Shown: piece by piece, positions 27,787 through 34,984 of the stretch
Numbering within the stretch: the stretch's first letter is position 1
How the letters are laid out: each line of letters starts with the position of its first letter
Source: JAQUOA01 sp037443785
GTDB taxonomy: Bacteria > Bacteroidota > Ignavibacteria > UBA10030 > UBA8401
DNA: 34,984 bases
Reading direction: 5' to 3'
NCBI GenBank assembly: GCA_037443785.1
Contig: JBBINR010000035.1
Coordinates: 1-34,984, forward strand
The notes under the pieces: model-generated
The model's input: the letters and a program-made list of their open reading frames with translations, nothing else
Database searches by the model: none
What the model was told of the DNA's origin: nothing
Translations under genes and position numbers: made by a program

Positions 27787-30081
27787 ATGAAAAAAATAAT
27801 CGCAATCCAGAATCTTCTTTTTGTTATATTTGTGTTGTCGCTAATTGGTTTTAAGTATTCACATTCACAAGAACGTATGAAAGACCAAAATTCTAAATCG
27901 AGCGGTACGCTGTATCTTAATCTTATTTGGCATCAGCATCAGCCCTTGTACCTTGATCCAGGAACGGATCAGTTGCAAGGTCCGTGGGTTCGTACCCATG
28001 CAACAAAAGATTACTACGATATGGCTTCCATTTTGGAACAGTATCCCAACATCCACTACAATGTGAATCTGACGTCATCGATGCTCTTCCAGCTTGAAAA
28101 ATATTATGTCGAACGATTAAAACCGTTTGTCGATGTAAAGAAATCGAAGGTTGCTGCCAAAAAATATTTTGCCGCATGGAAGGGGAAAACCGATCCATGG
28201 ATTGATCTTGCATTGAAACCGACGAAAGATTTTACCGAAGATGATTTGAAATTTCTTCTTTACAATACGTGGAATGCATTTGGTATCAGCGATGTACAGA
28301 TCCTTCGGTTTCCGGAATACAAGTTGTTGAAAGAACGGAACTTCAAAAAAGAAAAATTCACCGAGCAGGAACTTCGCGAAATTAAATTTTGGTTTTATCT
28401 CGCTCATTTTGATCCTGATTTTCTTGAAAAGAAAGTATGGCTTGCCGATGGATCAGTAATTGATTTGACGGATCTTGTTGAGCATCATGCTGATGGAACA
28501 TATCGCCTCGCCAAAGAAATTACCGAAGCAGATTGCAACCGCATCATTGCTGAAACCTATAAAGTATGTGCAAACATTGTTCCGATTCACAAAAAATTGA
28601 TGTATAACCCTAAAAAACATCAAGGGCAAATTGAAGTTGCCACAACACCGTTCTTTCATCCGATTCTGCCGTTAATTTACGATTCCGATCTTGCGAGAAC
28701 CTGCCAGCCCAACGATGAGATGCCGAAGCGATTTCATTATCCCCAGGATGCCAATGCTCAAGTTGCAATGGCAGTGAAATATTACACAAAAATATTCGGA
28801 CAACCTCCGGTAGGAATGTGGCCCGGTGAAGGTTCCGTTGCGCATGAAGTTGTCCCGATCTTTGAAAAAAACGGCATTCAATGGATTGCAACGGATGAAA
28901 AAATTCTTGCACATTCGAAACCAACCAATCAGGCAAAATATCTTCCCTACCAGGTCGGATCGCATGATGTTGCAATCGTATTCCGAGAGACGGAACTTTC
29001 AGATAAGATTGGTTTTACATACCAGAATTTTGCCGGTGAAGCAGCAGCAGATGATTTTGTTGACGGTATTTTAAAATATGTACCGCAAAAAGGCGAACCG
29101 GACCGGCTTCTTACCGTAATTCTGGATGGAGAAAACGCCTGGGAATGGTACCGTAAAGATAACGACGGGAAAGAATTTCTTCATTCGCTGTATAAAAAAC
29201 TTTCTCAGTTTTACAAGACGAAGCAAATTGTTACCGTAACGATGGCGGAATATATTCATGGGAATCCGCATCGTGGAGTTACTGAGCATCCAATTGAGGG
29301 AATGAAAAAATTGGATTGGCTGTACCCGGGATCTTGGATTAACGCAAACTATGATACGTGGATTGGCGAGAATGAAGAAAATCGTGCATGGAATTATTTG
29401 CTGCAAGCACGCCAGGATTTGGACCAATCAAGTCTCAAACAACCGAAGCCTTCCGATTCTGAACCGAAAAAGAAAACAAAAAAATGGTTTGCCTATAAAG
29501 CGTGGGAAGCGATGTATGCCGCGGAAGGTTCGGATTGGTTCTGGTGGTATGGTACTGATCAAAATGCTCCTGCCGGTGATAAGCCATTCGATATTGCATT
29601 TATTACCCATCTAAAGAATATCTATGCTTTTGGTGAGAAAGCTGGTGGAAAATTTCCGAAACGTGAATTTAAACCGATTATTTCTGAGCATGAGCAATTG
29701 ACGACGCGAATTGCCGGCGGTGCAATGGCACAAAGCAAGACAGAATCTGTTATTGTTATGTTTCACTGTGATGCCAAAAGTGTGTATGTACGAAAGGGAA
29801 TTTTTATCACCGGAAATCATGAATTACTTGGCAATTGGATGCCGAATTTTATCCGGATGTACGATGATAAGACAGAAGGAGATGAAATCGCGAATGATTC
29901 CATCTTTACGTTGATGGTTCAAGTTCCGGCAGGAATTGAATTGGAATATAAATATACAAACAGTGGACCACACGGAGTGTGGGAGGGAGATGAAGCGCCT
30001 GGAGTAAACCGTAAATTAATTATCGATGGTTCGCAGCCAAAAATTATTGTGAACGACGTGTTTGGAGTTATCACTAAATGA
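27787..30081 (+). CDS. Exported GH57 glycoside hydrolase with C-terminal CBM20
   Basis: A 764-residue amylase/amylopullulanase-type enzyme. A hydrophobic N-terminal segment (about 5-25) looks like a signal peptide, and no T9SS domain is present, so a periplasmic location is likely. The five GH57 regions can be seen: HQHQPLY near 50, the NVNLTSS segment, GMWPGEGS with nucleophile Glu348, VILDGENAWEW with acid/base Asp447, and AEGSDWFWWYG near 580. From about residue 652 a CBM20-like starch-binding domain follows, with the FITGNHELLGNW and IELEYKYT motifs. GH57 enzymes retain configuration and are best known from thermophiles and anaerobes. The gene lies 25 bases after the epimerase-like gene, and the next start is only 13 bases beyond its stop, so it is part of an operon. 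Confidence 0.9.
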   Translation: MKKIIAIQNLLFVIFVLSLIGFKYSHSQERMKDQNSKSSGTLYLNLIWHQHQPLYLDPGTDQLQGPWVRTHATKDYYDMASILEQYPNIHYNVNLTSSMLFQLEKYYVERLKPFVDVKKSKVAAKKYFAAWKGKTDPWIDLALKPTKDFTEDDLKFLLYNTWNAFGISDVQILRFPEYKLLKERNFKKEKFTEQELREIKFWFYLAHFDPDFLEKKVWLADGSVIDLTDLVEHHADGTYRLAKEITEADCNRIIAETYKVCANIVPIHKKLMYNPKKHQGQIEVATTPFFHPILPLIYDSDLARTCQPNDEMPKRFHYPQDANAQVAMAVKYYTKIFGQPPVGMWPGEGSVAHEVVPIFEKNGIQWIATDEKILAHSKPTNQAKYLPYQVGSHDVAIVFRETELSDKIGFTYQNFAGEAAADDFVDGILKYVPQKGEPDRLLTVILDGENAWEWYRKDNDGKEFLHSLYKKLSQFYKTKQIVTVTMAEYIHGNPHRGVTEHPIEGMKKLDWLYPGSWINANYDTWIGENEENRAWNYLLQARQDLDQSSLKQPKPSDSEPKKKTKKWFAYKAWEAMYAAEGSDWFWWYGTDQNAPAGDKPFDIAFITHLKNIYAFGEKAGGKFPKREFKPIISEHEQLTTRIAGGAMAQSKTESVIVMFHCDAKSVYVRKGIFITGNHELLGNWMPNFIRMYDDKTEGDEIANDSIFTLMVQVPAGIELEYKYTNSGPHGVWEGDEAPGVNRKLIIDGSQPKIIVNDVFGVITK

Positions 30082-30094
30082 AAGAACAACACTA

Positions 30095-31384
30095 ATGCTT
30101 GCCATACAGAAAAAACTTACAAACGCTTTCTATGCGCTCATCAGTCTTCCATCCACGGCAATAGGATTTGCACTCTCTATTCAAATCTCTGCTCTCAGTT
30201 GGCTGTTGACAACAAAATATAATCTGAAGATTGATGAAGTCGGATTTGTCTGGGCTGCGGGTCCGCTTGCCGGAATTTTTGGGCAAGTGATCATCGGACT
30301 CATCAGCGACAAAGTGTGGTTTTGGGGAGGCCGCCGTCGCCCATTTATATTTATTGGCGGAACGCTTGGTGCGTTGATGTTTATAGCACTCCCTAATATT
30401 GATGTTATCAGCAACATGTTTGGTATTCCAAACATTCTTATTGTAGCCGTAGCTGTCGCACTCACGCTCGATCTTTCTATCAATATCAGTTTCAACCCTA
30501 CCCGGTCCATTATCGCAGATGTAACTCCCGAAGGAAACCCTCGCACAAAAGGATACACATGGATGCAAACAATCTCGGGATTTTTCGGCGTGCTGGCATA
30601 CGTTGTTGGTGCAACATTCGGCAATTATGTGCTGATCAATTTCGGTGTTGTGCTTGTGTTTTTGTTCTCTGTTGTCCCGCCGCTGTTTGTTGTTGAACCA
30701 AAAGAACTTTCTGAATCAGCATCTTCTTCCAATGAACAACTGGTAAAGACTGAAACAGAATGGGGACAGTTGTGGAGAATTTATATCGCTCACGGGTTTT
30801 CCTGGATCGGTGTACAGACAATGTTTGTGTATATCATTGCATTCATTCAGCAAAAACTTATTGGCGGTGTTGCCGAGGCGGATCTCAATGCATTTTCCGG
30901 TCAGGTAATTGCCATTTCTTTCGCAGTGCTCAATACAGTCGGTTTTATTCTCCCTGCATTCGTTCTTGAACCTGTTGCTGAGAAAATCGGTCGGGTGAAA
31001 GTTCATTTAATTGCGGTCGCAATCATGTCAGCTGGATATTTCGGAATCGTTTTTTTCGGCTCGACACCGATGGTGATGTATATAATGATGGCAGTGTGCG
31101 GCGTCGGCTGGGCATCAATCGTCAGCTTGCCTTTTGCAATCATGACGGAAAAAATAGATAAGAGTCGCACGGGATTTTTCATGGGAATCTTTAATCTTTC
31201 GGTTGTCATTCCTCAACTCCTTGTCAGTCTGTTTGTGGGAAAATTTATCTTAAACGCACAAGACAAAAATATTATTTTTATTATCAGCGGAGTAACATTG
31301 GCGATTTCTGCAGTGTTGTGGGTGTTGGTAAAAGAAAGTAGATCGCGAGCCGGTGAAAAGACTATCGTGTCCGCAGGACATTGA
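30095..31384 (+). CDS. MFS sugar transporter, SLC45/GPH-sucrose-like
   Basis: A 429-residue inner-membrane protein with about 12 hydrophobic segments. RRRP at residues 80-83 in the TM2-TM3 loop (GGRRRPFIFIGG) and the helix-4 region NISFNPTRSIIADV are typical of proton-coupled sucrose/maltose porters of the SLC45/GPH-like group. I start at ATG 30095, 13 bases after the GH57 stop; an in-frame TTG at 30062 would lie inside the GH57 gene. Its pairing with periplasmic GH57 and GH13 enzymes suggests uptake of maltose or short maltodextrins into the cytoplasm. A second porter of the same type lies at 33924. Confidence 0.88.
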   Translation: MLAIQKKLTNAFYALISLPSTAIGFALSIQISALSWLLTTKYNLKIDEVGFVWAAGPLAGIFGQVIIGLISDKVWFWGGRRRPFIFIGGTLGALMFIALPNIDVISNMFGIPNILIVAVAVALTLDLSINISFNPTRSIIADVTPEGNPRTKGYTWMQTISGFFGVLAYVVGATFGNYVLINFGVVLVFLFSVVPPLFVVEPKELSESASSSNEQLVKTETEWGQLWRIYIAHGFSWIGVQTMFVYIIAFIQQKLIGGVAEADLNAFSGQVIAISFAVLNTVGFILPAFVLEPVAEKIGRVKVHLIAVAIMSAGYFGIVFFGSTPMVMYIMMAVCGVGWASIVSLPFAIMTEKIDKSRTGFFMGIFNLSVVIPQLLVSLFVGKFILNAQDKNIIFIISGVTLAISAVLWVLVKESRSRAGEKTIVSAGH

Positions 31385-31394
31385 TTCCAAACAT

Positions 31395-31429
31395 TGGATG
31401 CTTGATGTGAACTAGACATTCAGCATCCA
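31395..31429 (+). terminator. Possible hairpin between the MFS porter and the GH13 gene
   Basis: Arms at 31395-31408 and 31416-31429 pair at 12 of 14 positions around a seven-base loop, with eight perfect outer pairs. No U tract follows, so it may be a weak terminator, an mRNA-stabilising hairpin, or a binding site. Confidence 0.35.
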
Positions 31430-31484
31430 GAATTTCAGATCAATCATCAAATCAAATTTCTATACATTCAATTTCTTACTATTC

Positions 31485-33875
31485 ATGAAACAAATAATTT
31501 CCCTCCTTGTACTCGCAAGCAATATTTTTGCGCAAGATATTTCAGATATCATCCAACCTATTAAAGTAAACCCGGATCGTAATGATACACTCCTAGTCAG
31601 CGATCTTTTCTATGCAAAAAAATATGATCTCGTGTTTTCTGAGAACAAAGATGTTGCTGTTCACTATAATGCCACAACACATAACCTTGTTCTTCGCGCA
31701 AAAAATATTACGTTTGGCGCAACATTAGTTGAATTCGAGCAAGAAGGGAAAAAGCAATATGTTCCCGTATTGCTTAATAGTTCGGCAGTCTCTCGTCAAT
31801 CGCACAAATTTACTTTCAAACCGGCAAATAAAATAAATAAAGTAACGGTGGAGGGAAGTTTTAATAGTTGGAATAAAGAAAACCTTCCTATGCAAGATAG
31901 TAACGGCGATGGTACATATGAATTAAAAATTCAATTAGAACCAGGGAGTTATACTTACAAATTTGTTGTTGATGGAAAAGAAATCATCGATCCGACAAAT
32001 TCTGAGACTGCGCCGACAGGTTTTGAGAGTTATAATTCTGTTCTGCGTATCGCTGATTCGGATAGTGCAAAGAGATTTCTGCACATTGGCGGAAAGTTGG
32101 AAACTACAGCCGAAGCGATCTTCACATTTTATTATGAAAACAATGCAGCTTCCGCGCCACTGGCAAAAGGGAATGTGATTGCATTACTCAATAACAGCAA
32201 GGTGCCTGCCTCATCAATCAACCTGGCGGATAGTAAAATTGAAATTCGTGTACCGAAGACCGAACTGACCGGCGAGAAAATATTGCGAGTTCTTGTTACG
32301 CAAAAGGGAAAATATACCAACATTCAGCAAGTGCAGTTGACCAATGGCAAGCCAGCAGGTATTTCACAAAATGCGACAAAATGGGATGATGGAATAGTGT
32401 ATTCCATCATGGTAGACCGTTTCAACGATGGAGATAGATCTAATGATGCACCGGTAAAACACGATTCAATTTTTGTTCAGGCGAATTATCAAGGGGGAGA
32501 CTTCCGTGGAATCATTAAAAAAATTGATGAAGGATATTTTGATTCCCTGGGTATCAATATTTTGTGGATCTCTCCGGTGTATGATAATCCAAATGTTGCT
32601 TTCCGCGAATTTCCGCCGCCACACAGATGGTACAGCGGTTATCATGGGTATTGGCCGGTCAGTGAAACTGCTGTTGAAGAAAAGTTCGGGTCAATGGATG
32701 AACTGAAGGAATTGATTGCGAAGGCACATAATCATAAAATAAAAGTTTTGTTGGATATCGTCGCTCATCATGTGCACATTGATAATCCGCTATATAAAGA
32801 ACATCCTGAGTGGTTTGGGACATTGGATTTACCGGATGGACGAAAGAATTTGCGGTTGTGGGATGAACAGCGGTTGACGACATGGTTTGAACCGTATATG
32901 CCTTCATTTGATTATACAAAGTCCAATAAACCGATCGACTACATGGTTGAAAATTGCCTTTGGTGGCTGAAAGAAACAGGGGCAGACGGTTTTCGACACG
33001 ATGCCGTGAAACATGTGCCAAATGAATTTTGGCGAGCGTTGACAAGGAAATTGAAGGAAGAAATAGAAATTCCGGAAAAGAAAGAAGTCTATCAAATCGG
33101 TGAAACGTTCGGAGATTATTCATTGGTTGCTTCGTACGTGAACAATGGACAGTTGAGTGCTCAGTTCAATTTCAACCTTTCATATTTTGCTATTCCGGTT
33201 TTTATCGAACCGGACGAATCATTTTCGTTGATCGATTTTCATATGAAGAAATCTTTTGAAGCCTTTGGGTGCAATAATTTGATGGGAAATATCATGGACA
33301 GTCATGATAAGATTCGCTTCATGGCCTATGCGGATGGCGCAGTAAAATTACAAGGGGTCGATACGCGCGAAATGGCGTGGAATAATCCGCCAACAGTTCA
33401 TGATCCCAAGAGCTATAAGAAAGCTGCGTTGTACTACGCCTACCTGTTCACCATTCCCGGATTGCCCGTTGTGTATTACGGTTCAGAATTCGGTATGACC
33501 GGCGCGGACGATCCTGACAATAGAAGAATGATGCGGTTCGACGATTCACTGACCATCAATGAAAAACAAATGTTGAAGGAAACACAAAAGATCATTGGTA
33601 TTCGAAACCATCACTCATCACTACGTTATGGTGATTTTTATACACTGCATGCTGATAAAAATATATACGCCTACAGTCGTTCGGATATGAATGAACGATT
33701 GTTGGTGATATTGAATAAGAATGAGAATGAAACTACCGTTGACCTTCAGCTTCCGAACGCCTATACAACAAAAGAATTGGTTGATGTTGTCAGCGGAGAA
33801 AAAGTCTCTGTGAAAGACCATAAAGTGGCGGTGTCAATTCCTGCCGTAAATTGGCGCATATTTGAAATACACTAA
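31485..33875 (+). CDS. Exported GH13 enzyme, cyclomaltodextrinase/neopullulanase-like, with CBM48-like module
   Basis: A 796-residue enzyme with a short signal peptide (1-16, ending IFAQ) and no T9SS domain, so probably periplasmic. Residues 17-105 are unassigned. An AMPK/CBM48-like module (about 107-190, EGSFNSWN) is followed by a second beta domain and the GH13 barrel from about residue 300 (WDDGIVYSIMVDRFNDGD). Triad: Asp506 in GFRHDAVKH, Glu540 in IGETFGD, Asp608 in MDSHDKIR. The region after beta-strand 2 has an insert (FPPPHRWYSGYHGYWP). No Shine-Dalgarno sequence precedes the ATG. Its likely job is to shorten maltodextrins taken in by the TonB receptor before the two flanking MFS porters move the products across the inner membrane. 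Confidence 0.92.
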   Translation: MKQIISLLVLASNIFAQDISDIIQPIKVNPDRNDTLLVSDLFYAKKYDLVFSENKDVAVHYNATTHNLVLRAKNITFGATLVEFEQEGKKQYVPVLLNSSAVSRQSHKFTFKPANKINKVTVEGSFNSWNKENLPMQDSNGDGTYELKIQLEPGSYTYKFVVDGKEIIDPTNSETAPTGFESYNSVLRIADSDSAKRFLHIGGKLETTAEAIFTFYYENNAASAPLAKGNVIALLNNSKVPASSINLADSKIEIRVPKTELTGEKILRVLVTQKGKYTNIQQVQLTNGKPAGISQNATKWDDGIVYSIMVDRFNDGDRSNDAPVKHDSIFVQANYQGGDFRGIIKKIDEGYFDSLGINILWISPVYDNPNVAFREFPPPHRWYSGYHGYWPVSETAVEEKFGSMDELKELIAKAHNHKIKVLLDIVAHHVHIDNPLYKEHPEWFGTLDLPDGRKNLRLWDEQRLTTWFEPYMPSFDYTKSNKPIDYMVENCLWWLKETGADGFRHDAVKHVPNEFWRALTRKLKEEIEIPEKKEVYQIGETFGDYSLVASYVNNGQLSAQFNFNLSYFAIPVFIEPDESFSLIDFHMKKSFEAFGCNNLMGNIMDSHDKIRFMAYADGAVKLQGVDTREMAWNNPPTVHDPKSYKKAALYYAYLFTIPGLPVVYYGSEFGMTGADDPDNRRMMRFDDSLTINEKQMLKETQKIIGIRNHHSSLRYGDFYTLHADKNIYAYSRSDMNERLLVILNKNENETTVDLQLPNAYTTKELVDVVSGEKVSVKDHKVAVSIPAVNWRIFEIH

Positions 33876-33923
33876 TTTCACAATAAAAGATTATAAAATC
33901 TAAATAGTAAATCGAAAGAGATT

Positions 33924-34984
33924 ATGGAAAAACCCCGGTTAAGTTTTTGGCAGATATGGAATATGAGTTTTGGATTTCTTGGCATTCAATTTGGGTTCGC
34001 TCTGCAAAACGCAAATGTCTCTCGCATATTCGAAACTCTGGGTGCAAGTATTGACTCGATTCCAATTTTGTGGATTGCTGCTCCCGTCACCGGTTTAATT
34101 GTTCAGCCAATCATTGGACACATGAGCGATCATACATGGAACAGATTGGGAAGAAGACGGCCATATTTTCTGAGCGGTGCCATACTTGCGTCTTCAGCTA
34201 TACTTTTTATGCCGAATTCACCTGTGCTATGGGTCGCGGCTGGAATGTTATGGATTATGGATGCGTCAATCAATATTTCTATGGAACCATTTCGCGCTTT
34301 TGTCGGCGATATGCTTCCGTCCGAACAGCGCACGATTGGTTTTTCGATGCAAAGTTTTTTCATCGGAATCGGTGCTGTTATTGCGTCCGCCTTGCCATAC
34401 ATGATGACGAATTGGTTTGGCATTTCGAACATGGCTCCGGCGGGGCAGATTCCTGATTCCGTTAAATATTCTTTTTATTTCGGCGGAGCAATATTTCTTC
34501 TTGCGGTTATATGGACCGTTGCAAGAACAAAGGAATATTCACCTGATGAAATGGAAAAATTTTCTGAAAATACTTCTACTGGTGTAGAGAAGAATAATGT
34601 GCGCGCACCGAACGAATTAGTGACTGCTTCAAATTTCTATAGAAATGGAGTAGGCTGGACAGCAATCGGACTGTTCGGTTCAACAATCCTTCATTATGGT
34701 CTTCACGAAACTGACTATGGCTTGTATGTTTTATTTGTTGGATCGATAATTTTTGGAGTTATTCAAATTCTCGCCGGCACGTTGACCTCACCGGGAAAAA
34801 TGAATGGCGGTTTTGTTTCTATTCTCAACGATCTTTATAATATGCCGAAAACGATGAAGCAACTGGCTGTGGTGCAGTTCTTCTCGTGGTTTGCATTGTT
34901 TGCAATGTGGATTTATACAACGCCTGCAGTGACACATCATATTTACGGCGCGACCGATCCGACTTCTGCGTTATACAACGAAGG
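33924..34984 (+). CDS. MFS sugar transporter, SLC45-like, 3' end outside the window
   Basis: The open frame runs from ATG 33924 (AAAGAG upstream) through the last base, giving about 353 residues without a stop; the C-terminal part is missing because the window ends. The start SFWQIWNMSFGFLGIQFGFA, RRRP at residues 77-80 and the helix-4 segment DASINISMEPFRAFVGDM are typical of the SLC45-like maltose/sucrose porters found beside amylases in Bacteroidota. It lies 48 bases after the periplasmic GH13 gene and is probably co-transcribed with it. It belongs to the same broad family as the porter at 30095 but the two differ clearly in sequence, so they may have different substrates or be old duplicates. 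Confidence 0.88.
   Translation, partial: MEKPRLSFWQIWNMSFGFLGIQFGFALQNANVSRIFETLGASIDSIPILWIAAPVTGLIVQPIIGHMSDHTWNRLGRRRPYFLSGAILASSAILFMPNSPVLWVAAGMLWIMDASINISMEPFRAFVGDMLPSEQRTIGFSMQSFFIGIGAVIASALPYMMTNWFGISNMAPAGQIPDSVKYSFYFGGAIFLLAVIWTVARTKEYSPDEMEKFSENTSTGVEKNNVRAPNELVTASNFYRNGVGWTAIGLFGSTILHYGLHETDYGLYVLFVGSIIFGVIQILAGTLTSPGKMNGGFVSILNDLYNMPKTMKQLAVVQFFSWFALFAMWIYTTPAVTHHIYGATDPTSALYNE

Noticed and set aside
30062..30094. Upstream TTG start for the MFS porter at 30095
   Set aside because: It would lie inside the end of the GH57 gene and adds residues not expected before the first helix. ATG 30095 is closer to the family's usual start.
34070..34456. A 128-codon ORF on the + strand near the window end
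   Set aside because: It overlaps, in another frame, the MFS porter that runs open from 33924 to the end with clear family motifs. Its translation is rich in Cys, Arg and His and looks like a shadow.
1..34984. tRNA, rRNA, CRISPR array, transposase or phage genes
   Set aside because: No tRNA-like cloverleaf, regular spaced repeat or recognisable mobility gene was seen on either strand. Reverse-strand ORFs are short and opposite strong + strand genes.

Overview
The window looks like a chromosomal segment from a Gram-negative bacterium of the Bacteroidota/Ignavibacteria group. Four proteins end in the type IX secretion (T9SS) sorting domain with the Gln-Asn-Tyr-Pro-Asn-Pro-Phe-Asn-Pro signature. 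There is a TonB-dependent receptor with an N-terminal carboxypeptidase-regulatory domain, a PorV-like barrel, and one promoter that fits the Bacteroidota TTG...TAnnTTTG pattern. Shine-Dalgarno signals are mostly weak and many genes begin ATG-AAA-AAA. All recognised genes lie on the + strand. The lineage is inferred from these traits, not from a marker gene.

Region by region: (1) 1-3148 is a tight housekeeping operon with ATGA overlaps: nnr (NAD(P)HX repair), a VanZ-like membrane protein, and an MFS exporter that seems to have lost about 14 residues at TM7. (2) 3149-3445 is an AT-rich gap with a promoter for a LacI-family regulator (3446-4483). (3) 4522-12317 is a three-gene outer-membrane set: TonB-dependent receptor, a 1259-residue secreted protein with calcium-binding-like Asp/Asn loops, and a PorV-like barrel. 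(4) 12458-15271 encodes a non-catalytic surface protein of about six degenerate beta-sandwich modules, the first two resembling glycogen/starch-binding modules. (5) 15547-17088 is a SurA-like periplasmic chaperone, followed by a 395-base gap with a promoter-like sequence, a possible 40-codon ORF and a strong intrinsic terminator. (6) 17484-34984 is an alpha-glucan cluster: cytoplasmic GH13, two T9SS-tagged GH13 enzymes, a T9SS-tagged AGE-family epimerase-like protein, an exported GH57 with CBM20, an MFS sugar porter, an exported GH13, and a second MFS porter cut by the window end.

Read together, this is a starch/maltodextrin utilisation locus arranged unlike the classical Sus system. No SusD, SusE or SusF homologue is recognisable. 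Surface enzymes and the binding protein carry T9SS tags. The TonB receptor would import oligosaccharides, untagged GH57 and GH13 enzymes would act in the periplasm, SLC45/GPH-like porters would cross the inner membrane, and an untagged GH13 without signal peptide would finish the work in the cytoplasm. LacI is the obvious candidate regulator, but I found no convincing repeated operator.
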